A stretch of 27,559 nucleotides of DNA, from assembly GCA_934663775.1 (NCBI GenBank), contig CAKUKU010000020.1:1-27559 (forward strand), read 5' to 3'. The DNA is from an uncultured Ellagibacter sp. Lineage in GTDB: Bacteria > Actinomycetota > Coriobacteriia > Coriobacteriales > Eggerthellaceae. Positions 1 to 8,070 of the stretch are shown here, in pieces. Within the stretch, counting starts at the first letter, position 1, and each line of letters starts with the position of its first letter. The notes below the pieces were generated by a model that searched no databases, was not told the DNA's origin, and saw only the letters and a list, made by a program, of their open reading frames with translations. Made by a program: the position numbers and the translations under genes.

Positions 1-70
1 TTAGCTTAGTTGGTAGAGCAGGGGACTCTTAATCCCAAGGTCCGGGGTTCGAGTCCCCGACGGTCCACCA
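1..70 (+). tRNA. tRNA-Lys (anticodon CTT), 5' end missing
   Basis: The window opens inside a tRNA gene. The D-arm, an anticodon arm GGGA/TCCC with loop CTCTTAA, and a T-arm CGGGG-TTCGAGT-CCCCG are all visible. The loop gives anticodon CTT, which reads the lysine codon AAG. The 3' acceptor strand ACGGTCC, discriminator A and encoded CCA end at 70. Pairing predicts a 5' acceptor strand GGACCGT, so about six bases lie before the window. Confidence 0.93.
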
Positions 71-80
71 TCTCAAAACC

Positions 81-107
81 AAGCCCCCGCAAGGGGGCTT
101 TTTCTTT
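81..107 (+). terminator. Rho-independent terminator after tRNA-Lys
   Basis: The stem AAGCCCCC / GGGGGCTT with a GCAA tetraloop (81-100) is followed by TTTCTTT. It lies 11 bases after the tRNA CCA and should end the tRNA transcript, separating it from the formate dehydrogenase operon. Confidence 0.88.
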
Positions 108-305
108 CCGAGCACGTCATTCGTGGGACAGCATGGATTTTGCGTTAAGAGCCTCCTCTCGGCACGGCTTTGGGTTCGCGGGGCGATTCTTTCTCGGGTG
201 CGCTCGCCGGTTTTTGCCGTCCACCCGCCATGTGCGCCTGCGCTTCGTTGCGCCATCCCTGCGTTTCCTTTCTGCACTAAGATTGCAGGCAAGATAAAAC
301 GAGAT

Positions 306-353
306 GGGCGCCCGGCCCTCGTTGGATTGCCGGGTGCCCAACGGGGGAATGAT
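306..353 (+). promoter_or_regulatory. Leader hairpin next to the FDH operon ribosome site
   Basis: GGGCGCCCGG (306-315) pairs with CCGGGTGCCC (330-339), a 10-bp stem with one G-U pair and a 14-base loop. It sits just before the Shine-Dalgarno-like GGGGGA and the ATG at 354, so it could affect translation of the first FDH gene. No confident -35/-10 pair was found between 108 and 305. I could not match the leader to the molybdenum-cofactor riboswitch by eye. Confidence 0.45.
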
Positions 354-2282
354 ATGACGAAGCTATCCATCGCGCCGAGGGCGAAAGACGACGCCCGTAT
401 CGGCGGGTTCCTCGACCGGCAAAAGCGTCGCGTCGACGCCATGCCGCCCGGCATGTGCCCTATCGCCCAGCAGCTCGCGCTTCTGCGCGAAGGCGCGCTC
501 CAGACGTGCGGTAAATGCGTGCCCTGCCGCGACGGCCTGCCGCAGCTCGCGGCCATGCTCGAGCGCATCGTCGACTGCACGGCCGACGCCTCAGAGCTCG
601 ACCGCATCCGCGAGCTTGCCGTCATGGTGCGCGACACATCCGACTGCGCCATCGGCTACGAAGCGGCGAACGCCCTGCTCGAGGGCATGGACGCCTTTGC
701 TGTCGAATACGAAAGCCACGTCGCCGAGCACTCCTGCCAGCGCGGCGTGCAGCAGTCCGTGCCCTGCGAGACCTTCTGCCCCGCGCACGTGAACGTGCCT
801 GCCTACATCGCGCTCGTCGCCGCAGGCGACAACGCTGGCGCCGTCGCCATGATCCGCAAGGACAACCCGTTCCCCACGGCGTGCGGCCTTGTGTGCGAGC
901 ACCCTTGCGAGCTGCGCTGCCGCCGCACGCTCATCGACGCGCCGCTCAACATTCGCGGCATCAAGGAATACGCCTGCGAGCACGCGCGCGCCGACAAGGT
1001 TCCCGTGCCCGAGCGTGCTGTCGAAACCGGGCGCCGCATCGCGATCGTGGGCGCCGGTCCGTCGGGTCTCACCTGCGCATACTTCGCCGCGCTCATGGGG
1101 CACGACGTCGAGGTGTTCGAGGGCCGCGACAAGCTCGGCGGCATGATGCGCTACGGCATTCCCGCCTACCGCTTTCCGCGTGAGTGCCTCGACGAGGACA
1201 TCCGCGCCATCCTGTCGGTCGGTGGAATCACCGTGCACACCAACGCCCCCGTCGACGCCGCGCGCATGGCCGAGCTCTCGCGCGATTTCGACGCGGTGTA
1301 TGTGGCTATCGGCGCGCAGGTGGGAAAGACCCTGCGCATCGACGGCATCGACGCTGAGGGCGTATTTTCGGCGGTCGAGTTGCTCGGCGCGATTGGCGAC
1401 GGCGACTATCCCGACTTCACCGGCAAGAAAGTCGCAGTCATTGGTGGCGGCAACGTGGCCATGGACTGCGCCCGCACCGCTGTGCGCGCCGGTGCCTCCG
1501 AGGTCAACGTGGTGTATCGCCGCCGCGTCGCCGACATGACGGCGCTTCCCGCCGAAATCGAGTCCGCGATCGCCGAGGGCGTGGAAATGGTCACGCTCGC
1601 TTCGCCGGTCGCCATCGAGAAGGACGGCGCGGGGCGCGTCGCCGCGCTGCGCGTGCAACCGCAGATGATCGGCCCCGTGAAGCGCGGCCGTCCCGCGCCC
1701 GTTGCCGCCTCGAAGCCCGAGCGGCTCATCGCGGCAGACGTCGTGCTCATCGCGGTGGGCCAAAACATCGTGTCGGCGCCGTTCGAGGAGTTCGGCATGG
1801 AGGCGGAATGGGGCCAGTTCAAGGCCGACGAATTCCTCCGCGCTCAGATGAAGGGCGCGCCCGCACCCAACGAGAGCGCGTCCGATGCGGACGTTGTGAC
1901 GGGCGCCTCGCTTGAGCCCGACGTTTTGGCGGGCATCCCCGGCGGCAACGTGTTTGTCGGTGGCGACTGCCAAACGGGTCCCGCTACTGTCATCAAGGCC
2001 ATCGGCGCCGGCAAGGTCGCCGCGCGCAACATCGACGAGATGCTCGGCTTCCACCATACGCTCACCTGCGACGTCGAGGTTCCCGCGCCGCGTCCGAACG
2101 ATCGCGCGGCGTACGGCCGCGTTGAGGTGCTCGAGCGCCCCACGCGCGAGCGGCGCGCCGACTACCTGGGCGTGGAGGTTCCCATGAGTGAAGAGGAAGT
2201 GCTGCAGGAATGCGGCCGCTGCCTGCGTTGCGACCACTTCGGCGCGGGCGCATGCGAAGGAGGGCGCATCCAATATGCTTAA
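354..2282 (+). CDS. NuoF-type Fe-S segment fused to GltD-like FAD/NAD(P) oxidoreductase
   Basis: This is a 642-residue soluble flavoprotein, probably the diaphorase partner of the downstream formate dehydrogenase. Residues about 30-110 resemble the C-terminal [4Fe-4S] domain of NuoF/HndC: a CGKCxxC motif at Cys52, Cys55 and Cys58, and a distal Cys98 in DTSDCAIG. Next comes a Cys-rich GltD N-terminal Fe-S region (VPCETFCPAHVNVPAY, CGLVCEHPCELRC), an FAD Rossmann motif VGAGPSGL (about residue 230) and an NAD(P) motif IGGGNVAMDCA (about 362). A further Cys cluster ECGRCLRC lies at the C-terminus. The ATG at 354 is preferred over ORF extension to 123 because GGGGGA precedes it and Fe-S homology starts shortly after. 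The stop overlaps the fdhF start by 8 bases, so the genes are translationally coupled. The NuoF FMN/NADH-binding domain is absent; the GltD-like part presumably handles NAD(P)H. Electron acceptor is inferred, not shown. Confidence 0.85.
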   Translation: MTKLSIAPRAKDDARIGGFLDRQKRRVDAMPPGMCPIAQQLALLREGALQTCGKCVPCRDGLPQLAAMLERIVDCTADASELDRIRELAVMVRDTSDCAIGYEAANALLEGMDAFAVEYESHVAEHSCQRGVQQSVPCETFCPAHVNVPAYIALVAAGDNAGAVAMIRKDNPFPTACGLVCEHPCELRCRRTLIDAPLNIRGIKEYACEHARADKVPVPERAVETGRRIAIVGAGPSGLTCAYFAALMGHDVEVFEGRDKLGGMMRYGIPAYRFPRECLDEDIRAILSVGGITVHTNAPVDAARMAELSRDFDAVYVAIGAQVGKTLRIDGIDAEGVFSAVELLGAIGDGDYPDFTGKKVAVIGGGNVAMDCARTAVRAGASEVNVVYRRRVADMTALPAEIESAIAEGVEMVTLASPVAIEKDGAGRVAALRVQPQMIGPVKRGRPAPVAASKPERLIAADVVLIAVGQNIVSAPFEEFGMEAEWGQFKADEFLRAQMKGAPAPNESASDADVVTGASLEPDVLAGIPGGNVFVGGDCQTGPATVIKAIGAGKVAARNIDEMLGFHHTLTCDVEVPAPRPNDRAAYGRVEVLERPTRERRADYLGVEVPMSEEEVLQECGRCLRCDHFGAGACEGGRIQYA

Positions 2283-4986
2283 CGTGACTATCGACGGCCG
2301 CGCGCTTTCGGCGCGCGAGGGTCAGACCATCTTGGAAGTCGCCCGCGAGGTGGGCATCCATATCCCTACGCTCTGCTATCTGAAGGAGCGCAGCGCCATT
2401 GGCTCGTGCCGCGTGTGCGTGGTCGACGTGGAAGGGGAGGGCGCTCCGGTGCCCGCGTGCTCGACTCCCGTCGTCGACGGCATGGTCGTCGACACCGCGA
2501 GCGAGCGCGTGCAGAAATACCGCCGCATCGCGGTTGACCTGCTGATTTCCGACCACGGGCTCGACTCCACGAACTATTGCTTCTCGTGCGCGAAAAACGG
2601 CGCCTGCGAGTTGCAATCGGTCGCGCGCGAGGTGGGCGCGACCTCGCCCTCCTTCGACATCGCTCAGACCGAGAAGCCCGTCCTAGACGCGAACCCGTTC
2701 CTCTCGTTCAACCCCAACCTCTGCATTCGCTGCCAGCGCTGCGTGGGCGCGTGCAACAGCGCCGCGCGCAACCATGTGCTTCAGACGGGAAGGAAGGGCA
2801 CTCGCACCACCATCCGCGCGCCCTTCGGCCCGAACTGGAATGCCACCATCTGCGAGAGCTGCGGCAACTGCGCGCAGGCGTGCCCCACGGGCGCCATCAC
2901 GGAGAAGCGTCGCCGCGATTACCGCGAGTGGGAAGTCGAGCACGTGCGCACCACGTGCCCGCACTGCGGCGTCGGCTGTCAGCTCGATTTGGTGGTGCGC
3001 GATGGGCGCATCGTTGACGCCCAGGCGGCGGACGGGCCTTCCAACCGTGGGCTTTTGTGCGTGAAGGGACGCTCGGGCAGCTTCGACTTCGTCGACTCGC
3101 CCGATCGCTTGACCACCCCGCTCGTGAAGAATCGCGACACGGGCGAGTTCGAGCCTGCCAGCTGGGACGACGCGCTCAATTTGGTAGCCGCGCGCATGGG
3201 CGAGATCAAGGCGCGCTACGGCGGCGAGTCGATTGCCGCGTTCGCGTGCTCGCGTTCCACCAACGAAGACATCTACATGCTCCAGAAGATGGCGAGGTGC
3301 GCATTCGACAGTCCCAACGTCGACAACTGCGCACGCGTTTGACACGCTCCTACCGTCGCCGGTCTGGCGACAACGCTTGGCTCAGGAGCCATGACCAACT
3401 CCATCGAAGACGTGTGCGAACAGGCGCAGGTCGTCTTCCTCATCGGCAGCAATCCCGAAGAGGCGCACCCCGTCATGGGCATGCGCCTGCGTCGGGCCGT
3501 CGAGCGCGGCGCGAAGCTCATCGTTGCCGACCCGCGCGACATCTGGCTTGCGGGCAAGGCCGATATCCACCTGAAGCTTCGCCCGGGCACGAACGTGGCC
3601 TTGGCGAACGGCATGGTGAACGTGATTATTCGCGATGGCCTCGCCGACCGCGCGTTCGTCGACGCGCGCACCGAGGGCTTCGACGAGCTCGCGTCCGCCG
3701 TGGCGGACTACACTCCCGAGCGGGTGGCGGAAATCTGCGGCATCGACGCGCGCGACGTGGTCGCGGCGGCGAAGATGTACGCTCGCGCCGACCGCGCGCC
3801 CATCATCTACTGCTTGGGCGTGGTCGAGCACACAACGGGAACCGAGAGCGTCATGGCGCTTTCCAATCTGGCGCTCGTCGCGGGCAAGCTCGGGCGTCCC
3901 GGCTGCGGCGTGAACCCGCTGCGCGGGCAGAACAACGTGCAGGGCGCATGCGATATGGGCGCGGGTCCCGCCGACTTCACGGGCTATCAGAAGGTGGCGA
4001 ACCCCGAGGCGCGCGCGAAGTTCGAGGCCGCCTGGGGCGTCTCATTCAACCAGGCGCCGGGGCTTAAGGCGACCGAGTGCTTCCCCGCCATGATCGACGG
4101 ACGCATACGCGGCCTGTTCCTGTTCGGCGAGGACCCGGTGCGCACCGACCCCGACACGCATCACGTGATTCGCGCCCTGGAATCGCTTGACTTCATGGTG
4201 GTCGAAGAGCTCTTCATGACCGAGACGGCGAAGTACGCCGACGTCATCCTCCCTGGTCGCAGCTACGCGGAAAAGGAAGGAACCTTCACGAATACCGAGC
4301 GCCGCGTGCAGCGCGTGCGCCGTGCGGTCGCGGGGCCCGCTGGGCCGCGCCTCGACACCGAGGTGTTCGCCGACATCATGCGGCGGATGGGGTATGACCA
4401 GCCCACGCTCACCGGCGCGCAGATCATGGACGAAATCGCCTCGCTCACGCCGTCGTATGCGGGCATAAGCCATGCGCGCCTCGACTCCGCCGAAGTTGCG
4501 GGGCGGGGGCTGCAGTGGCCTTGCACGGGGTCCGACCATCCGGGCACGCCGATCATGCACACGGAGAAGTTCCCGCGCGGCTTGGGCAAGTTCTCGCTTT
4601 CCGGGTATCGCCCTGCCGCCGAGCTTCCCGACGGGGAGTTTCCCCTCCTCATGATGACGGGGCGCGTGCTCGCGCAGTACAACGCGCAGGCGATGACGGG
4701 TCGCACCGAGGGGCTGAACGCCATCTCGGGCGAGTCGTTCATCGAGATGAACACGGCAGACGCGGAGGCTTCGGGCATCGCGAACGGCGATCGCGTGCGC
4801 GTGACGAGCCGGCGGGGCGCCATCGAGTCGCGCGCCCGCGTGTCGGGCAAGACCAATCCCGGTGAGGTGTGGATGCCGTTCCACTTCCAGGATGGTAACG
4901 CCAACTGGCTCACGAACGCCGCGCTCGACAACGTGTCGGCGACTCCAGAGTACAAGGTGTGCGCGGTGCGCGTGGAGAAAGCGTAG
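2275..4986 (+). CDS. fdhF: Formate dehydrogenase alpha subunit, selenocysteine at TGA 3340-3342
   Basis: This is a 903-residue molybdenum/tungsten-bis-PGD formate dehydrogenase split in naive translation by an in-frame TGA at 3340. Both halves share one frame, and the TGA falls exactly at the catalytic Sec site: NCARV, Sec356, HAPTVAG. Domains in order are an N-terminal [2Fe-2S] ferredoxin (Cys34, 45, 48, 62), a His-Cys [4Fe-4S] site (His94, Cys102, 105, 111), two ferredoxin [4Fe-4S] clusters starting near Cys150 and Cys193, a cofactor-proximal [4Fe-4S] cluster starting at Cys228 (CPHCGVGC), then the catalytic and C-terminal molybdopterin-binding domains. This NuoG-like N-terminus is typical of cytoplasmic NAD(P)-linked enzymes. 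ATG 2275 has GAAGGAGG about 11 bases upstream. It should oxidise formate to CO2, or reduce CO2, through the upstream flavoprotein. Direction and NADH versus NADPH use cannot be read from the sequence. Confidence 0.95.
3340..3371 (+). promoter_or_regulatory. Bacterial SECIS element of fdhF
   Basis: The UGA is followed after 18 bases by a GGTCT apical loop (3361-3365) closed by a perfect 6-bp stem GTCGCC / GGCGAC (3355-3360 with 3366-3371). The E. coli fdhF SECIS, as I recall it, has the same GGUCU loop at the same distance. This is the expected SelB binding site inside the coding region and explains why the TGA is read as selenocysteine. Confidence 0.9.
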
Positions 4987-4993
4987 GCGGCAC

Positions 4994-5034
4994 TTGCCGG
5001 GTCGGCGTTTTCCCAGGTTGCGCCGACTCGGCAA
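4994..5034 (+). terminator. Strong hairpin after fdhF, probable terminator
   Basis: TTGCCGGGTCGGCG (4994-5007) pairs with 5021-5034 over 14 bp with one G-T wobble and a 13-base loop. It begins 7 bases after the fdhF stop. There is no T-run after it, so it may need Rho or may protect the 3' end of the mRNA. The rest of 5035-5197 holds a weaker bulged dyad (CTTTCGGCGC with GCGCCGAAG) and no convincing gene. Confidence 0.5.
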
Positions 5035-5197
5035 CTTGCGTATGAAGCAGGGCATGGAGCAGGGGGTCCTCGCTATTGAGATGCGGGCGCGCGGATCCCT
5101 GAGCACCCAAAGCGGCCCATGGCGCTAACTTTCGGCGCGCCACCCTAAAAGGCGGAAGTTCCTGCAGAAACAGGGCGCCGAAGCTCGCATTTGCGCG

Positions 5198-6484
5198 CTA
5201 TTCCGCCGCGCGCAGGTCGAGCTCTTGGATGTAGGAGCCGCTCTCGTCGGACTCGAGCACGGCGAAGGCCACCGCGGGTGTGACGTTCACGCCGCGCAGG
5301 TAGTTCAGATAACGCACAGGGAAGGTGGTTGAGTCCTCCTCGTCGCTGTCGATCATTGCGGTGCAGCCGGCGGTCGCCAAGACGGGCCGTGCCACCTCGC
5401 GGTCGGGCCCGAACACCTTTCCCGCCTTCAAGAAGAAGTCTCCCTCATCGAAGGTGAAACAGGGGTGTGCGTGTGCGGCGCGCTCGTTTCGCTGGCGCAT
5501 CTCGCTTCGGTGCTTGTTGTCGAGCGAGCAGTAGTGCATGCCGAACGAGAATCCCTGGTCATGCGCCCATATCATCAGCGAGAGCGCAAGCTCCTCGCTA
5601 CCGGTGATTGGAAGTCCGCCCGAGTACCCGTAGTCATACATCACGTCGAAGGGCGGGTTGCGCACGGAAAGCCCGCGGCGCGCGAACTCATCCCAGCTGT
5701 GGAAGGGGAAGCAGAACTCCAGCATGTTGATGCCGCGGATGCCGATCTCTTCGAAGCTCGCGAGCAGCTCTTTCATGCGCGCCTCGGTGCCGGGGATGAT
5801 GGGCATCTCCACCATGACGTCGGGGATATAGTGCTTGGCGAGCCGCATCGCGTCGAGCACGCGCTCCTGCACCCGCTCGGGGTCGAAGTCCTTCACGCTG
5901 AAGCGGATTTCCTGCAAGTCCGCGTCGCGCAGGCGGCGCGCCATGTCCTCTGTCAGCAGGTCGCCCGAGGTGTACATGCGCTTGTGCGCCTCGGGGAAAA
6001 GCTCGCGCGCGCGGTTGAGGAAGCGGATGGAGTCCTCGAAGCTCAAAAGTGGCTCGCCGCCCGTAAGGCCGATGACGGCGAGGCCGTTTTCGTACGTCTT
6101 CGCCGCGCGGTCGAGGCCCTCTTCCCAAGGGCACCCCTCGCGGAAGAACTTGTCGTAGTCCGCCTGGTTGTGATTGAAGCAGAAATAGCAGTCGCGGTGG
6201 CACTTGAATGTGGTGGAAAACGTTTCGGACCCTTTGTTTCCCGTGCACTCGATGCACGCTTTGGAAATCCACCCCATGCGAATAGAGGCGCCCGCGTTGC
6301 GAAACTGTGCCCCGCGCTTCTCAAGCTCGCCGCGCAGCCGCGCGATTTCCGCGTCCGATGAGCCTGCGGGGGCGAATTCCACGCCGTGTTCGCCGAGCGC
6401 TCGAAGGTAGGTGTCGCGGACCTCGTCGTAGTGGCGAAGTGCCGCGCGAAGGGGCTCGTTTCCTGCGGGGGTGCTTGCGTTCAT
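5198..6484 (-). CDS. Radical SAM protein of unassigned function
   Basis: This is a 428-residue radical S-adenosylmethionine enzyme. The cluster-binding motif CHRDCYFC (CxxxCxxC) is at Cys95, Cys99 and Cys102, and a GGEPLL motif typical of SAM binding follows. An extra CIEC pair at Cys77 and Cys80 precedes the cluster motif, and further Cys/His residues occur in the C-terminal third (MHYCSLDNKH, HPCF). I chose the ATG at 6484 because GGAAG lies about 8 bases upstream and similarity to a radical SAM protein starts near residue 68. The open frame continues to 6796, but that part looks like a different gene's remnant. No maturase target or peptide gene lies nearby, so the substrate is unknown. 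It is transcribed toward the FDH operon, and a role in maturation of a neighbour is only a guess. Confidence 0.85.
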   Translation of the reverse strand: MNASTPAGNEPLRAALRHYDEVRDTYLRALGEHGVEFAPAGSSDAEIARLRGELEKRGAQFRNAGASIRMGWISKACIECTGNKGSETFSTTFKCHRDCYFCFNHNQADYDKFFREGCPWEEGLDRAAKTYENGLAVIGLTGGEPLLSFEDSIRFLNRARELFPEAHKRMYTSGDLLTEDMARRLRDADLQEIRFSVKDFDPERVQERVLDAMRLAKHYIPDVMVEMPIIPGTEARMKELLASFEEIGIRGINMLEFCFPFHSWDEFARRGLSVRNPPFDVMYDYGYSGGLPITGSEELALSLMIWAHDQGFSFGMHYCSLDNKHRSEMRQRNERAAHAHPCFTFDEGDFFLKAGKVFGPDREVARPVLATAGCTAMIDSDEEDSTTFPVRYLNYLRGVNVTPAVAFAVLESDESGSYIQELDLRAAE

Positions 6485-6549
6485 GGGGTCACTTCCAAGT
6501 TGTTCTCGTTTGGTTTCGTCTGTTTGGCGATTATAGCCGACCTTGCCCG

Positions 6550-6780
6550 CCCGCGCTCGCCCGCCGCGCAGCTCAATCACGGCGTCGACCTCGAGGCCGT
6601 CGGAGTCGCCGTAGTAGTGAAGGGGTCCCGGGTAGGCGTCGGGAAGGCATGAGGTATAGACGCGCAGGTCATGGATGCACAGCGATTCGAAGGTTGGTTG
6701 CCGTCTTGGCGCCCTGGCGCTCACTACCTGGAGCGTATTCGGCTGTGTAATTCGAATGATTTTAGGTTTCTTATCTACTT
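6550..6780 (-). pseudogene. Remnant of a DUF4143-type AAA ATPase (C-terminal part)
   Basis: The minus strand, in frame with and upstream of the radical SAM gene, encodes FESLCIHDLRVYTS followed by HYYGDSDGLEVDAVIELRGGR (written here without the preceding residues). This closely resembles the conserved C-terminal part of ATPases with an AAA_14 domain and DUF4143, whose usual wording is FESLCVRDLRVYA, then HYRDxxGLExDAVxxLxDGR. The ATPase domain is missing, the flanks are degenerate, and after the GGR the characteristic IEVKLG is replaced by unrelated sequence. I read it as a decayed gene fragment rather than an N-terminal domain of the radical SAM protein. No Shine-Dalgarno-supported start precedes it. 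Confidence 0.6.
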
Positions 6781-6891
6781 TGCGCCTCGTTTTCATCCCG
6801 ACATCTCGTCTTCTTCCGCAATTCGTTTGCTCCCTGGGACATGTTTGGGACGCCCGATTGTCACAAACGACGCGTTTCGTGTAATGAACGC

Positions 6892-6922
6892 TTATTTATC
6901 AGGAAAGACCGCGAAGTATAAT
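6892..6922 (+). promoter_or_regulatory. Promoter of the WYL regulator
   Basis: A perfect TATAAT is at 6917-6922. Possible -35 hexamers are TTTATC (6895-6900, 16-base spacer) or TTATTT (6892-6897, 19-base spacer). The stretch is clearly more AT-rich than the surrounding genes. It lies about 40 bases before the GTG at 6961. Confidence 0.65.
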
Positions 6923-6960
6923 AATCACGTCTCTGTACCATAAAGAGGAAGGTGTCCCCC

Positions 6961-7941
6961 GTGGCGGCTAACCTGCAGAAATTGAAGTTGCTCTACCTCG
7001 CGAAAATGCTCGAGGAGGAAACCGACGCCGAAGCGGGCCTCACCATGACGCAAATCCTCGACTGTCTCGCGCAAAACGGCATCAAGGCCGAGCGCAAGTC
7101 GGTCTACCGTGACATCGAATCCCTGCGGGAGTTCGGGCTCGACATCCAGACGTTCCAGCGCGCACCGCTCGAGTACGCCCTCGTCACGCGCCCCTTCGAC
7201 TTCGAGGATCTGCTGCTCATCGTCGACGCCGTGCAAAGCTCGCGCCACTTGACGCAGCGCAAGTCCGACGCGCTCGTCCGCTCGATCAAGCGTCTCGCCC
7301 CCAAACGCGAACGCGACTTGCTCGATCGCCACCTGTCGGTGCGCGGGCGCATCAAGGTTCAGGGCGACTCGCTGCTCTACAACGTCGACCACATCCAGGA
7401 AGCCATCGCGACCAAGCGCAAGGTGACGTTTCGCTACTTCACCTACAACGCCGCCAAGGAGAAGGTCATGCGCCATTCCGGCGAGCGCTACTCCGAGACG
7501 CCGGTCGAGATCGTCGTGAACCAGGGCGTGTATTACCTGGTCACGTACAACCCGGTAAGCGACGAGTTCGATGGCTTCCGCGTTGGCCGCATGGATTATG
7601 TGGAGGTTTCCGACGAGCGCGCGGCGAAGGTTTCTCGCCAAAGCGACTTTTCGGTCGAACGCTTCGACAACGCGGTCGTCGGGGCGTGCGAGGGCGAGAG
7701 CGCAGATGCTTCGCTCATCGCCGACGGGCGTGCCATGAATGCCGTCATCGATCGCTTCGGGCGCGACGTGGACTCCGCTGACCTCGGCGACGGCACGGCG
7801 CGCGTCAAGGTGCGCGTCGAGGCGGGCCCCGCGTTCTACGGCTGGCTCGCACAGTGCAACGGCACGGTGCGCATCGAGGAACCCTCGTCGCTCGTGGAAG
7901 GCTATAAGGCGCATCTGCGTGCTCTTCTCGAGCAGTATTAG
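6961..7941 (+). CDS. WYL-domain transcriptional regulator with N-terminal HTH
   Basis: This 326-residue protein has an N-terminal winged helix of the DeoR/HTH_11 kind (QILDCLAQNGIKAERKSVYRDIESLREFGLDI). A middle and C-terminal region follows the WYL pattern: IQEAIATKRKVTFRYFTYN, then VEIVVNQGVYYLVTYN and FRVGRMDYVEV, and a WCX-like tail. WYL regulators are thought to bind nucleic acids or nucleotide ligands through this domain. The GTG at 6961 is preferred over the GTG at 6952, which overlaps the AGGAAGG ribosome site. The promoter upstream is strong. The target is not evident; the next gene is a helicase, but the two are separated by a hairpin that could stop transcription. Confidence 0.85.
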   Translation: MAANLQKLKLLYLAKMLEEETDAEAGLTMTQILDCLAQNGIKAERKSVYRDIESLREFGLDIQTFQRAPLEYALVTRPFDFEDLLLIVDAVQSSRHLTQRKSDALVRSIKRLAPKRERDLLDRHLSVRGRIKVQGDSLLYNVDHIQEAIATKRKVTFRYFTYNAAKEKVMRHSGERYSETPVEIVVNQGVYYLVTYNPVSDEFDGFRVGRMDYVEVSDERAAKVSRQSDFSVERFDNAVVGACEGESADASLIADGRAMNAVIDRFGRDVDSADLGDGTARVKVRVEAGPAFYGWLAQCNGTVRIEEPSSLVEGYKAHLRALLEQY

Positions 7942-8009
7942 CGTCTCGCGCGCACGCTGCGCTACACTGGGAAGCGAAAGACCGAATGCGAATTCGCGAC
8001 AATGGATTC

Positions 8010-8039
8010 GGGCGGGCCAGCTGGTCCGCCCGTTTTCTT
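8010..8039 (+). terminator. Terminator or attenuator between WYL gene and helicase
   Basis: GGGCGGGCC (8010-8018), loop AGCT, and GGTCCGCCC (8023-8031) form a 9-bp stem with one wobble, followed by GTTTTCTT. It lies about 70 bases after the WYL stop and only 31 bases before the helicase GTG, so it may terminate the WYL transcript or attenuate readthrough. I see no good promoter between it and the helicase start. Confidence 0.72.
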
Positions 8040-8070
8040 CGCGATTCCAAACCTGAACAAGGAGCGACCC

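Noticed and set aside
1..107. Integration site of a genomic island at tRNA-Lys
   Set aside because: No second copy of the tRNA 3' end and no integrase occur in the window; the following genes have host-like composition.
123..353. N-terminal extension of the FDH flavoprotein gene
   Set aside because: The frame is open, but the sequence is Arg/Pro/Ser-rich noise, and the ATG at 354 has a ribosome site and a sensible family start.
591..2273. Long minus-strand open frame opposite the FDH flavoprotein
   Set aside because: Composition (His/Asp/Val/Ala/Arg-rich) is typical of the complement of a high-GC gene; no domain is recognisable and the plus-strand gene is certain.
3340..3342. fdhF as a pseudogene broken by a nonsense mutation
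   Set aside because: The TGA is at the Sec site and followed by a correctly spaced SECIS; both halves are well conserved.
5041..5128. Short ORF starting MKQGMEQG after fdhF
   Set aside because: No ribosome site, no conserved features and it overlaps dyad-rich intergenic sequence.
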